From Bryopsis sp. KO-2023 (taxonomy: Eukaryota > Chlorophyta > Ulvophyceae > Bryopsidales > Bryopsidaceae): a stretch of 64,000 nt of DNA. Made by a program: the position numbers and the translations under genes. Each line of letters starts with the position of its first letter. Position 1 is the stretch's first letter. Below, piece by piece: positions 1 through 9,500 of this stretch. The DNA is taken from positions 2,852,001 to 2,916,000 of the forward strand of contig BSYQ01000002.1 in assembly GCA_030272585.1 (NCBI GenBank), read 5' to 3'. Below the pieces are notes generated by a model, which saw nothing but the letters and a program-made list of their open reading frames with translations, had not been told where the DNA came from and did no database searches.

Positions 1-5
1 GGAGT

Positions 6-1025
6 ATGACGGACGAGGAGTCTGTTTATGAACCTGAACCTGTGCTTCACCCTGGTGGAAGAGGCTCCCCCCCAAACATGTTCAGACCTGCTGGAGCTGG
101 TGGAAGAGGGCCACCCCCCAAGCTGTTCAGAGCCTCTGAAGCTGGTGGAAGAGGGCCACCCCCCAATCTGTTCAGAGCTGCTGAAGCTGGTGGAAGAGGG
201 CCACCCCCCAATCTGTTCAGAGCTGCTGAAGCTGGTGGAAGAGGGCCACCCCCAAACATGTTCAGAGCTGCTGAAGCTGGTGGAAGAGGGCCACCCCCAA
301 ACATGTTCAGAGCTGCTGAAGCTGGTGGAAGAGGGTCACCCCCAAACATGTTCAGAGCTGCTGAAGCTGGTGGAAGAGGGCCACCCCCAAACATGTTCAG
401 AGCTGCTGGAGCTGGTGGAAGGGGGAATGTTGGTGGATGGGAATTCGGGGGAGGCGGCAGGAACAGGAACAGAGCAGGTCAGGGTGGTCAGGGTGGTCAG
501 GGTGGCCAGGGTGGTCAGGGTGGTCAGGGTGGCCAGGGTGGTCATGGTGGTCAGAGGCAGGCAAACCCCAGACCCCCATTGATGGACAGGTGGCCAATGG
601 ATTTTGATGGACAACCTTGCATCAACGACAGTGAGGGGTACCCTCGGCGCAGGCAGGCCCCCTTGCGAAGGATCATGTCTGAACGGAGCAGGGAACAGCG
701 CAGAACTGCCCAGCGAGAGAGAGCCAACATGCAGACGGAGTACGCCTTCTTCCCCGACTTCACCATCCAATTCCCGATAACCTTCGCCTCCATGCCCCAT
801 CTGAATCAGTTCGTGCAAAACGTGTATCTGCAGAACTGTTACGCTCTCCACAGAGTCCGTGAAGGCCTCTTCCACCATCAGACCCGTTTGGAGGACCGAA
901 ACGTAATGAGGGACCTGGATACTGGCTCGGTCGACTTTGCACCGATCCCTGAAGACCGCACACGTGTGTATCGGGTCAGGGTTGGACCGGATGGGAGGTT
1001 GGTGGAGGAGGAGGAGCCAAATTAA
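6..1025 (+). CDS. Repeat-rich RGG/GGQ protein of unknown function
   Basis: This is a 339-residue ORF opening with ATG at base 6; the window edge hides anything upstream. Residues 18-137 are eight copies of a 15-residue unit (GGRGPPPNMFRAAEA with small changes). A GGQ-type tract follows at about residues 155-180, then roughly 155 residues of non-repetitive sequence rich in Arg, Phe and acidic residues that end in EEEEPN. RGG-like tracts are often found in RNA-binding or phase-separating proteins, but I recognise no catalytic or fold signature. The reading frame is kept through all repeat copies, although two other frames are also open across the repeat, so openness there is weak evidence. The non-repetitive tail is the better sign that it is coding. 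It converges on the hAT transposase at 1797-4133 and could be either a host gene or a second gene of that element. Confidence 0.5.
   Translation: MTDEESVYEPEPVLHPGGRGSPPNMFRPAGAGGRGPPPKLFRASEAGGRGPPPNLFRAAEAGGRGPPPNLFRAAEAGGRGPPPNMFRAAEAGGRGPPPNMFRAAEAGGRGSPPNMFRAAEAGGRGPPPNMFRAAGAGGRGNVGGWEFGGGGRNRNRAGQGGQGGQGGQGGQGGQGGQGGHGGQRQANPRPPLMDRWPMDFDGQPCINDSEGYPRRRQAPLRRIMSERSREQRRTAQRERANMQTEYAFFPDFTIQFPITFASMPHLNQFVQNVYLQNCYALHRVREGLFHHQTRLEDRNVMRDLDTGSVDFAPIPEDRTRVYRVRVGPDGRLVEEEEPN
57..416 (+). repeat. 45-bp tandem repeat, 8 copies, in frame
   Basis: There are eight consecutive 45-bp units, each coding for GGRG(P/S)PPNMFRAAEA-like residues. Differences between copies are few (Lys/Asn, Leu/Met, Ser/Pro, Gly/Glu swaps), which points to recent unequal exchange. 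All units keep the length a multiple of three. Confidence 0.9.
472..558 (+). repeat. 9-bp GGTCAGGGT minisatellite coding for GGQ
   Basis: A short unit alternating GGTCAGGGT and GGCCAGGGT is iterated about nine times in frame and encodes a Gly-Gly-Gln tract inside the repeat-rich ORF. Confidence 0.85.
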
Positions 1026-1057
1026 ATAACCTGTTTTGAGTCACCATAAACAGAGGG

Positions 1058-1215
1058 TTATCTGTTATCTGTTATCTGTTTTTTGATTCACGTAATGAAC
1101 CATGAACCAGTCTGGGATCTGTTATCTGTTTTTTGATTCACGTAATGAACCATGAACCAGTCTGGTATCTGTTATCTGTTTTTTGATTCACGTAATGAAC
1201 CATGAACCATGAACA
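1058..1215. repeat. About 50-bp tandem repeat, 3 copies
   Basis: Three near-identical units share TCTGTTATCTGTTTTTTGAT followed by CACGTAATGAACCATGAACC. They lie directly downstream of the repeat-rich ORF and share the CGTAATGAACCATGAACC segment with the longer repeat that follows, so the two blocks are related. Confidence 0.85.
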
Positions 1216-1585
1216 GAGGGTTATTTGTGTGGGCTGAATCAGTGCTGGAATCTGTGGAACCTCTGAAACTTTTTGTTTTGTTTGAGTCATGTAATGAACC
1301 ATGAACCATAAACAGAGGGTTATTTGTGTGGGCTGAATCAGTGTTGGAATCTGTGGAACCTCTGAAACTTTTTGTTTTGTTTGATTCACGTAATGAACCA
1401 TGAACCATAAACAGAGGGTTATTTGTGTGGGCTGAATCAGTGTTGGAATCTGTGGAACCTCTGAAACTTTTTGTTTTGTTTGAGTCATGCAATGAACCAT
1501 GAACCATAAACAGAGGGTTATCTGTGTGGGCTGAATCAGTGCTGGAATCTGTGGAAACCTCTGAAACTTTTTACCAAGCATTCAA
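1216..1585. repeat. About 100-bp tandem repeat, 4 copies
   Basis: Four copies of a roughly 100-bp unit contain GGGTTATTTGTGTGGGCTGA and TGAAACTTTTTGTTTTGTTT. Copy starts fall near 1217, 1317, 1417 and 1517. Stop-free ORFs across it on the minus strand are a by-product of the repeat. The block sits between two convergent coding regions. Confidence 0.9.
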
Positions 1586-1796
1586 AAAAGTTTGGATTAC
1601 ATACCCATACCAAAACAAACAAAACTCGGGGCAAATCACACCAGGTCAAGATGCAGATTGTCTGATCCATACCCAGCACCCCAAACAGAGAACATACCCG
1701 GCACCCCAAACCAAAAAAAGGAGAGTTCCTCCGAAACAGGAGGGTTCTGAATCAGACTGCAGATTGTCCCACACAATCAAACAGAAGCAGTTCAGG

Positions 1797-4133
1797 TCAT
1801 GCCCTGAACAGATGCAGATTGTCCCGGAGCACGGTCAGTTGGTTGACCTTGCTCTCCTCCATCGCCCTCCTGCGCTTGTTCAGCTGGTGGCCATTGACAC
1901 TGAACATCCGCTCAACCGAGGCGCTGGAGGCTGGGATGCAGAGATACTCGGCAGCCAGGATCGAAACTGTTGGGTATGCCGCCTGGTGTACCCTCCACCA
2001 GTCCAGAACAGATGAAGTGCTCTGAATAACCCTCCTGACCCCACAATATCGCTCCCACTCATCAGAATTAGAACCGCCCGTAGCAGATGGAGGAGGGCAC
2101 ACACTGAGCCAGTCCCGTTCGAGATTTTCCTTTTTCTTTTTTTTTCCCTCTCTGCCTTCCCCCGGATTGTCAACACCTCTGTAATCTGATCGCAGCCGGA
2201 TCTCCTTCAGCAGAGTCACGCACTCTTGCAGCACATCTGAAACCCACAGATCAGGTCTGCTGAATTGCTTCCTCAAGCAAGGAAAGCGCCCTGGGGTGCC
2301 CCACAAATACCGATTCACCTTAGCGTCTTCGAGTGATAGTTTGGTCGGATCCAGATGCTGCATGCACCCGACGGCCAGGAGCCATGCGGGATCGTCAAAT
2401 TCATGGTCCATGACTGTGCGGAGCACATCTCTGAAGTCTATCACATCCGGTTCCTCGATGTTCATGGCATCTACCGCAGCGCTGATCCGAGCCATGAGCA
2501 TCAGGACGGCACTCCCCGTCACCTTCTTTTCTGCCTCCAGTACCTTGGTTGCTTCCTTGTATGGCCTCAGAACCAGGTACAGTTCCAGCAGCACTTTCCA
2601 TTCTTGGGGGTTGATATTGTATTGGGGGGGAAGGAGGGGAAAGAGCTGGATCAGATCGGGTTTCAAAATCAACAATCGATGCAACATGTACCAGATGCTG
2701 TTCCACCTAGTCTCCACCGCCAAGGTCAGTCTGAGAACCTTGTCAGATCTGCGGACAGGTCCTGGGCAGTCTTCTGCCTCCTCCACGTCGTCTCCATCAT
2801 CGGGACATGCGTCTTCATCACTTGAATATATTTCCTGTGATGTGGGGTCGTCCTGTTCCTGGCTCTGATGGTCGTTTTGATTAGATTCCTCTTGTGCATC
2901 CTCCAGAAGTTCATCCTCATCAACTTGAGATGGACCGGGGCTCTCACCAAGCCCACCGTTGCCAATCCCAGAGGCACCCGTGGCTGTCGAGGACCGGACC
3001 ACATAAATTAACTCTTGGGGAGCAGCCTCCGCTTGTTGCCGTTCCAGATCAGCTTCTTTTCTTTTGGCTCGATCGATCTGAATCTGTTTCAGCTTTTCCC
3101 AATGAGTGGATGCACCCATCACTGTTCTGCACAGATCGTGTACTTTGGCCACAAGGTCGTTCACGCTTTGGGGGGCATTTTTCAGACCCTTCTTTACCCC
3201 CAAATTTATTCTGTGTGTCCCGCACCCGTGCCAATCGTAACTGTAGTTCATTTCACATGCTGCCCCCATTCTGGACTCGTGATCGGTAACGATGCTGGCC
3301 TGATATCCGGTCAGATCAAAGTCCTCCCTGATCTCGTTCATTTTTGTGCAAATGTCCACAGCAGTTGCGGTACCCTCCATTTCCCAGGTCCCGAGACTGA
3401 TCCGCTTGAGTTCGAACAGATCCTGTTCCGGGTCCCGGTGTATGTAGACAGCCCCCATCGCGAACCAATGCTTGGGCTGCTGAGACCAACCATCAGCAAC
3501 AAAGCATGGTCGGAATCTGCTCAGATCCATATCCTTCATCTTTTTTTTAAGCCTGTTGGAGGACAATCCGACCTGGTGAGACATGGATTTCGCTGATAGA
3601 GGCGGAGCAGATGCGTTCAGTTGAGTGCACATGTCTCGGAAGTGCTGATCTTCCACTGTCCTGAAGGGGGCCCCGACGCTGACCAGATAGCACATAACCT
3701 TGTGCCGGTACGACTGGAACTCCCGGGTAGTAGGTCCCCATTTAGACACAAACGGGAGTGTTTTCTGGGTCCCAAAAGAACTGATCCGACCCCCTTGTGT
3801 GCCTGTTTTCATGTCCTGATCATTTTGCGTTTTCAAATGGCAGCCCTCAAAGCCTTCCGCGACAGCGATTTCCATTTCGGAACTGATCCGGATACCGTGT
3901 TTGGCCGCATGATTCAAAAGGGGGATCCTGCCTCCCTTCACCCATGACAATTGTTCATGACAGATTCTGCACGACACCACCTTTCTGCCCCGATCATCCT
4001 TATACACCAGGATCTTGCCTTCTGGACTGCTGACATACATCTTGTCAACCCATGTGTTACTTCTCCGAACAGGAATCACAGGAGGGCTTGCACCCAGTTC
4101 CAGCAGATCAGCTTCCTTTCCATTTCTGTTCAC
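1797..4133 (-). CDS. hAT superfamily transposase, apparently intact
   Basis: This single uninterrupted 778-residue ORF moves DNA elements with 8-bp target duplications. A BED-type zinc finger lies at the N-terminus (C55, C58, H75, H79). The hAT catalytic region follows: VADGW (D214), IVTDHESRMG (D284), the CGTHRINLG motif (C304, H307), an acidic Glu/Asp-rich insertion, and ETRWNSIWYMLHRL. The C-terminus carries the hAT dimerisation motif with WWRVHQAAYP, ASSASVERMFS and NKRRR. Length and order of parts agree with full hAT transposases, and no frameshift or stop is seen. I could not find a matching pair of terminal inverted repeats around it, so the limits of the element are open. The GATC-word array at 4565-4925 lies upstream of its start and may be a terminal region. 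It is the only candidate in the window that could mobilise the hAT-type elements further on, but a shared end sequence is not visible. Confidence 0.93.
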   Translation of the reverse strand: MNRNGKEADLLELGASPPVIPVRRSNTWVDKMYVSSPEGKILVYKDDRGRKVVSCRICHEQLSWVKGGRIPLLNHAAKHGIRISSEMEIAVAEGFEGCHLKTQNDQDMKTGTQGGRISSFGTQKTLPFVSKWGPTTREFQSYRHKVMCYLVSVGAPFRTVEDQHFRDMCTQLNASAPPLSAKSMSHQVGLSSNRLKKKMKDMDLSRFRPCFVADGWSQQPKHWFAMGAVYIHRDPEQDLFELKRISLGTWEMEGTATAVDICTKMNEIREDFDLTGYQASIVTDHESRMGAACEMNYSYDWHGCGTHRINLGVKKGLKNAPQSVNDLVAKVHDLCRTVMGASTHWEKLKQIQIDRAKRKEADLERQQAEAAPQELIYVVRSSTATGASGIGNGGLGESPGPSQVDEDELLEDAQEESNQNDHQSQEQDDPTSQEIYSSDEDACPDDGDDVEEAEDCPGPVRRSDKVLRLTLAVETRWNSIWYMLHRLLILKPDLIQLFPLLPPQYNINPQEWKVLLELYLVLRPYKEATKVLEAEKKVTGSAVLMLMARISAAVDAMNIEEPDVIDFRDVLRTVMDHEFDDPAWLLAVGCMQHLDPTKLSLEDAKVNRYLWGTPGRFPCLRKQFSRPDLWVSDVLQECVTLLKEIRLRSDYRGVDNPGEGREGKKKKKENLERDWLSVCPPPSATGGSNSDEWERYCGVRRVIQSTSSVLDWWRVHQAAYPTVSILAAEYLCIPASSASVERMFSVNGHQLNKRRRAMEESKVNQLTVLRDNLHLFRA

Positions 4134-4564
4134 TGCAGGGCAGGGCAGGACAGGACAAACACCTCATAAAAGCAGAACCAGAACAACTGGAGAAAGCACA
4201 AGCACCTCACACAATCCAACAAGGGAACACCTCACCCCCCCACAAAACCATAAGAGTACAACAAGGCGGAACAGATCAGGGAGTAACGCACTGTTGGTCA
4301 GGTCAGATGCTTGCCCCGACCCCTGCGGCCCCACGGATGGAACGCTGCCCTGGCGACGAGGTTCCAACCCCCCGCTTCCAGATCCGGTCGGAACTGGTCT
4401 CCTCTGGGACGTGTGTGGGCGTTGCCCCGACCTCGCAGGGGTGACGAGCGCTTTTCTTTTTCCATGCCGGCCCATTTCGAACGGGGCGCTGATAAGACGT
4501 GGAGTTAAACGCTCACCAGATTAACAGCAACCGAACATGCGATGTGCCCGCGTGACTCACCTGC
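4134..4564. other. Transposase 5' flank
   Basis: GC-rich sequence upstream of the transposase start. Short ORFs on both strands overlap here, but none shows motifs, so it is best read as a promoter or leader region. Confidence 0.4.
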
Positions 4565-4925
4565 ATCTCACCCGCGATCAATGATCGGTTCTTGACGCAG
4601 ACGACCCACCGATCATGATCGGTGTTGCGCCGATCATGATCGGCGCAAGCCGATTATAGTCGATCGCGCCGATCACGATCACGATCTCGATCAAGCGCCG
4701 CACCCTGTCGGCACCTGATCGGCAGTTTTTGATCGGCCGATCACGATCAGGCCGATCAAAAACTGCCGATCAAGTAGGGCGACCGATCAGATCGGTGATC
4801 GGCCGATCTTGATCGATGATCGGCCCTGCCAGACCTGATCGGCGACCGATCAGATCGGTGATCGGCCGATCACGATTTGATCGGTCGCACTGCTTGATCG
4901 GCGACCGATCAAATCGTGATCGGAT
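4565..4925. repeat. GATCGG/CCGATC word array with internal foldback
   Basis: About 360 bases are dominated by the words GATCGG, CCGATC and GGCCGATC in both orientations. TGATCGGCAGTTTTTGATCG at about 4717 is mirrored by CGATCAAAAACTGCCGATCA at about 4753, forming a stem around 4745. Variants such as GCGACCGATCAGATCGGTGA recur. No coding potential is seen. It resembles the word arrays inside the hAT-type elements at 37.6, 43.7 and 62.8 kb, but I found no clean target duplication. Confidence 0.75.
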
Positions 4926-5059
4926 CCATAGTATGCTTATGACTGCTCTGTGGGCATTAAAGTGTAGTGTTGTAGGAAAACAATTTGGAGATGAAGATGC
5001 TGGGAGGAGGAGACTGGAGTCTCTTTGGAGTTTTGGCTGTGGGGAGTAGGAAGCTTTAA

Positions 5060-5510
5060 ATGTCGTCCGGTCGCAGGGTTGGCATTTCCAGGGTGGACTG
5101 GTGTGGTGGGCCCCTTTGGATTTTTTTCTTGCATTTTACTAAAAGAGATATAGTATATCTCTTTTTCAGGGGAAAAAATGTTGCTCCAATAGTACCAATA
5201 GATCTATCTTGCAGCAGCGGCTGCTTCGCAACCACAACCTCCAGCCCAGCAGGTGAGTGTTTGATTTCTTGGTGGGGTTCTTGGGATGGGCCTCCATAGT
5301 TTGACTTCTGGCAAGAACAAATTATCCTCTCAATTAAGGAAACTGTGCAGTTCTTGTGTATTGAGAAATCTGGCCCACCGCCGACACCTCTAATTTCTGT
5401 GGGTTTTCCTTCAGAGCAAAAGTTCAAAAAAGATGTCATTTTCGAAATTTTCTTTCGAAGGAGTTCCTTTCAAAAATCAAGTCAAAATTCTTTGGCACCT
5501 TTAATATGCT
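5060..5510 (+). CDS. Possible two-exon gene fragment
   Basis: Splice-like signals frame two short coding stretches. A candidate exon ends at about 5251 in CCCAGCAG before GTGAGT. A second begins after the TTTTCCTTCAG acceptor at about 5414 and reads to a stop at about 5509 or 5516, depending on frame. An ATG at 5060 opens an ORF that runs into the first exon. Nothing in the short products is recognisable, and the minus strand is open over the same region, so this could equally be non-coding transcript or chance. Confidence 0.22.
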
Positions 5511-5884
5511 GATTACTTGTTGCAAGTTTTGGACCCCTCCTTGTAACAAACTCAAAGAGCCGATGGAAACATGGGACTTTGATTCGAAATGCAACCCATC
5601 GACACAATGCTCCATCTACCCTGACTGAGGGTGTGTATCGTCGGCCTGCTCACGTGCGGAGTGGGAGGTGGCGAAGGAGAGGGTGTGCTATGGTCGTAGT
5701 GGTGGTTGATCTGTATCCATGGGAAGGTGTTTTTGGAAAAATTATCGTTGGCCATGGGGTTTTCTAATAAACAAGAAAAAAAGTCCTGAATGGGGGAAGT
5801 TGTATGCACTTGGAGGTTGAGGATGCTTGTCGATGAGGGAACAATTGCCCTTGTAAAGATTATGATTTTTTTAAATTGTTTTTT
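5511..5884. other. No gene seen
   Basis: Intergenic sequence without convincing coding signal, RNA gene or element end. Confidence 0.4.
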
Positions 5885-6365
5885 GACTAGTAAGGTGTCA
5901 ATCTAATACCTGTATCGTCCACGAACGTATCAAAACTTGAGGTACCAAGAAGTATAACCAGGCATCTCCCATGTATCCCCCAGGTATATCTCAAAAACAC
6001 CTGGTTGATACCTGACACGCCAGGCATCAAATTGAGGTCACATTTTCCAGGTACCTGGGGTAATACCGCAGGTATGTATCTAATACCTGTAGCGTCCGCG
6101 AATGTATCAAAACTGCAGGTATCAACAAGTACTAACCAGGTGTCTCCCAGGTATATCTCATGTAACACCTGGTTGATACCTGACACGCCAGGCATCAAAT
6201 TGAGGTCACATTTTCCGGGTACCTGGAGTAATACCGCAGGTATGTATCTAATACCTGTAGCGTCCGCGAATGCATAAAAACTGCAGGTATCAACAGGTAC
6301 TAACCAGGCGTCTCCCAGGTATCTAGTTTTGATACCTGTCCAGGTATTAAATAGGTATAAACTAG
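5885..6365. repeat. About 170-bp tandem repeat built on AGGTATC/GATACCT words
   Basis: Two full units and a partial one contain TAATACCTGTAGCGTCCGCG, with starts near 5903, 6081 and 6249. Within them AGGTATC, GATACCT, CAGGTGT and ACACCTGG recur in both orientations. The array ends about 200 bases beyond the stop codon of the XMAP215-like gene. I found no terminal inverted repeat or target duplication. Confidence 0.8.
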
Positions 6366-6569
6366 GTGTTACCCATTTCCCGTAGTGAAGTGCACTTATC
6401 TTGTCAGGACCTTCACCATGAGGACTGTCATTCGACGAAGTTCCCTTCTCGCAACCCAAGATCACCACGTTTGTTCGGGAAGCCCTGTCCACTATCCCCC
6501 GCCTGCTCTCCCTTCTCAGCTCAACAGTTTCGGACTCCAGATTTGTCACCCAACACGTGCCTCCTTTCA

Positions 6570-9500
6570 TTATCTCTGAGCTTTTTCGGAAAGTTGAGCA
6601 CGTGGGTGTCCTGGCCGAGCAATTGCTTTTCTTTGCCGAGCGTGCGTTTCAAAAGATAAGGGGGGCCCACCCAGCTTGAAGAGAGCCGTATTTCTGTCTC
6701 TCTCGGCCTGACGCTCTGCAAGCGATTTCTTGATAGTTTTATTATTTGTGGTTGACCCAGGATTGCCAACACTTCTGGGTGGAGCAGTGGATACAGCCAC
6801 GTCCTGTCCAGGATTGACTGCAAATGAGTAAGCCGGGAAGACGGAGCCTGGAAGGTCATGAACTGTGACTGCTGTAAGTTGAGGAGTTGGCGTCTTCGAT
6901 TCCCTGGACATCAACGAGGTTCGGCAGTTCCCCCCGCTGAGTACTACTCGAGCGGGTGTCTCGAGTCTTTGAACCTCTTTGTCTTTCTCCATCTCAATTG
7001 AGCGCGCCTCCTTCTGCATATCCACAAGCTGTAACAACAGGAACACCTTTCCAGGTTTCAAATTATCGTTTTTTTCACCAAGTCTAGTTTTGCTCAAGAA
7101 CAGCACCGCCACCAATTCGTGCATCAACAAAAGCAAAAGAAATTTCCTTTCGACAAGAGCACTTTCACTTGGTTTTGTTTCATGGGCAGAACCTGTCCAA
7201 CACCTATTGGAACTAGTGAATGATTTATTGAACTCTATCAAAACGCTTGCTCGTTTTTTCTCTGACCAGTGGAACACCACAGCATGATTCCAAATTGAAA
7301 CCTCCCTGACCTGGCCATGGCAGTGCTTCTCTCCAACGGCATTTGCAGTGCATTTGATTTTCAACTCTTTCGTCTGATCATTCTCCAGTTTTTGCAAAAA
7401 CTTCAAACCCTGGGATTCCAATCGATCTTTCTTTGAAGCGGAGGACTCCTATGACAGACACACAAATACATGCGGAATCACAAAGAAAAATCCCTCTTTC
7501 TATGCTTCATCAAGTTTTCTCCTCGAAAAGAAAAAAGCGTTGCAAGACGCGGTGCATGGAAAAAAAAAAATCTCTCTTTTTATCCTTCTCAAAACCACTG
7601 TGAACTGTACCTGTTGAAAGACAACTTGAGCTGCTCTCTGCTCAACATCGTTTGTGAAAGCTTCATTGCTGTAGATGCAAAAGGGGTCGATTTCAAAACC
7701 ACCCTTTGAGGAATCTCCAGAACGATTTGGTTCCTCCTCCCATGATGATCGAGCTGGGGCGCTGTACCTCCCCCTCTCAGTCCCCAACAACTCATTCAAA
7801 CGCAAGACTTCGGCTTGCGAGGATGTCACCGTGTCCTCCAATCGATGGACCACCAACTCTATGGATGCGATTTCCTTCAAAACAGGAAAAAGCGGGGGAT
7901 GTGGATACCCAATCCAGCAAGAAGTCACTACAAGAGTATTTCCAATTAAAGAAACTCAGTTGGATTCTGGAAAATATATATTAAAAAAAATACATTTAGC
8001 TGTATTCTTGCTAAGCAACGACAGTGCTGTGATGTTTACACCCAGCGTTCCGGATCTTGGCCACGGTATATTTTAAAAGGGAAAATCGCTCCTTGTGTGT
8101 CGCTTTTTCGTTGATACTCTGCCCTACCCGTTGCAGTTTATCCACGGTTGAATTCAGGATCGATGACTTCTTGGATTCTGTTTTCAGGGCTGCCTCTTTC
8201 GAGGCCAGCTGCTCAGATAACTCCTTCACTTTTTCTTTCAATTCCTCTCTCTGACCATCAATGACTTCCGTCTGGAACAGAATTGCAAGGGAAGTGTTAG
8301 AAGGAGAAAAAAGACCCATCGAGCTGACTTGTCTAAGATTTGGAACTCGGCGTTAATTGAGCAAGCCCTGCTCTCGTATTCACAACGTCGCCTGAAACGC
8401 GGCATGTGATGTGTGCACCCTTTCTATTCGACGATTCTATGATTTAACACAAATTCATAAGCTCTTATTTGATCTGAAGGACACAGTACATGGACAGATT
8501 TCTGCGAAACACTCGTGAAACACGAGTGCTTTATCAAAACTAGATTCCCCCTCCTCTTTGACCTTAGATTTATATTATTGGAGCTCATTCAAAAGGTTGA
8601 AAAAAATGTACGTCAACTCTGGGATATAGGTTACAGTGGGGTATAGATACTGCCATACTTCTTAAAAAAAATCGAAAGAATTCGAGAATGGAAAAAGTTT
8701 TCCAATGCACTTGCATCGAAATAGAGCGCAACACCTCTGTTCTGATTGAACAACACCACCACTGTTGAAAAGTCTTGGCTCACCTCTTCAGCTTCCTTCA
8801 GCTGAACAACGGCTTTTGCTCCATCCATCGAGCGGCTTAGGTCACCTTGCCGGCTCAAAATATTTTTCTGTTGATAGCAAACGAAACAAACTGACACAAT
8901 GTGAGGAACGATCGAATGTACTTTTTCTCGAACGACACCAAAGGCTTTTTCGATTCATTTGTCCACCAGAGTCTCCTACATCCTGTCTTCTGAGGAACAA
9001 TATCTTTTTCAAGGATTTCCGTACGGCCTAAATGAATTTTTTGCTCCCGAACAAACTTCGGCACCCAATCGTGCGACTCGGAAGAAACGCAACAGCTGAC
9101 ACAAGCTCACCTGTTCTCGAACTACACTACCCTTGAAATTCCCCTTCAGCACAATCCCATAATTCTCTTTATTATCACTCTCCACATCCTCTTCCTCCTC
9201 ACCCTTCCCTCCAAAAAGTTTTGTCCCACAGGTTCCTTTCTCATCAATTTCCTCTTCTCTCACCATGACACTCGGTCCCGACCTGAGCGTCTCAATTTCC
9301 TTCCGCAAGTTTGCTACCTCCCTTTGGCATGACGCCAGTTCTTGTTGCAGCGCAGCCTTTTCAATAACCAGTTCCTTATTTGCTTGCTGGAGGTGCTCTA
9401 CCTGTTTTGCGACAGAGGACACCTCACGAGGATGAACCTGAGTTTCTACCGATGCCTCCAAACCACAAATCTGAAAAACCTAAGAATATATATACATATA

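Noticed and set aside
57-416. CRISPR-like regular spacing in the first ORF
   Set aside because: The units are contiguous, coding, in frame and without unique spacers; this is a coding minisatellite.
57-416. CAGAGCTG in the coding repeat as a hAT end
   Set aside because: It matches the first 8 bases of one hAT-type end, but recurs in every coding unit and has no partner or target duplication.
4565-4925. GATC-rich array as a bacterial replication origin
   Set aside because: The surroundings are eukaryotic and the words form inverted repeats like those in the transposon termini; no DnaA-type boxes are seen.
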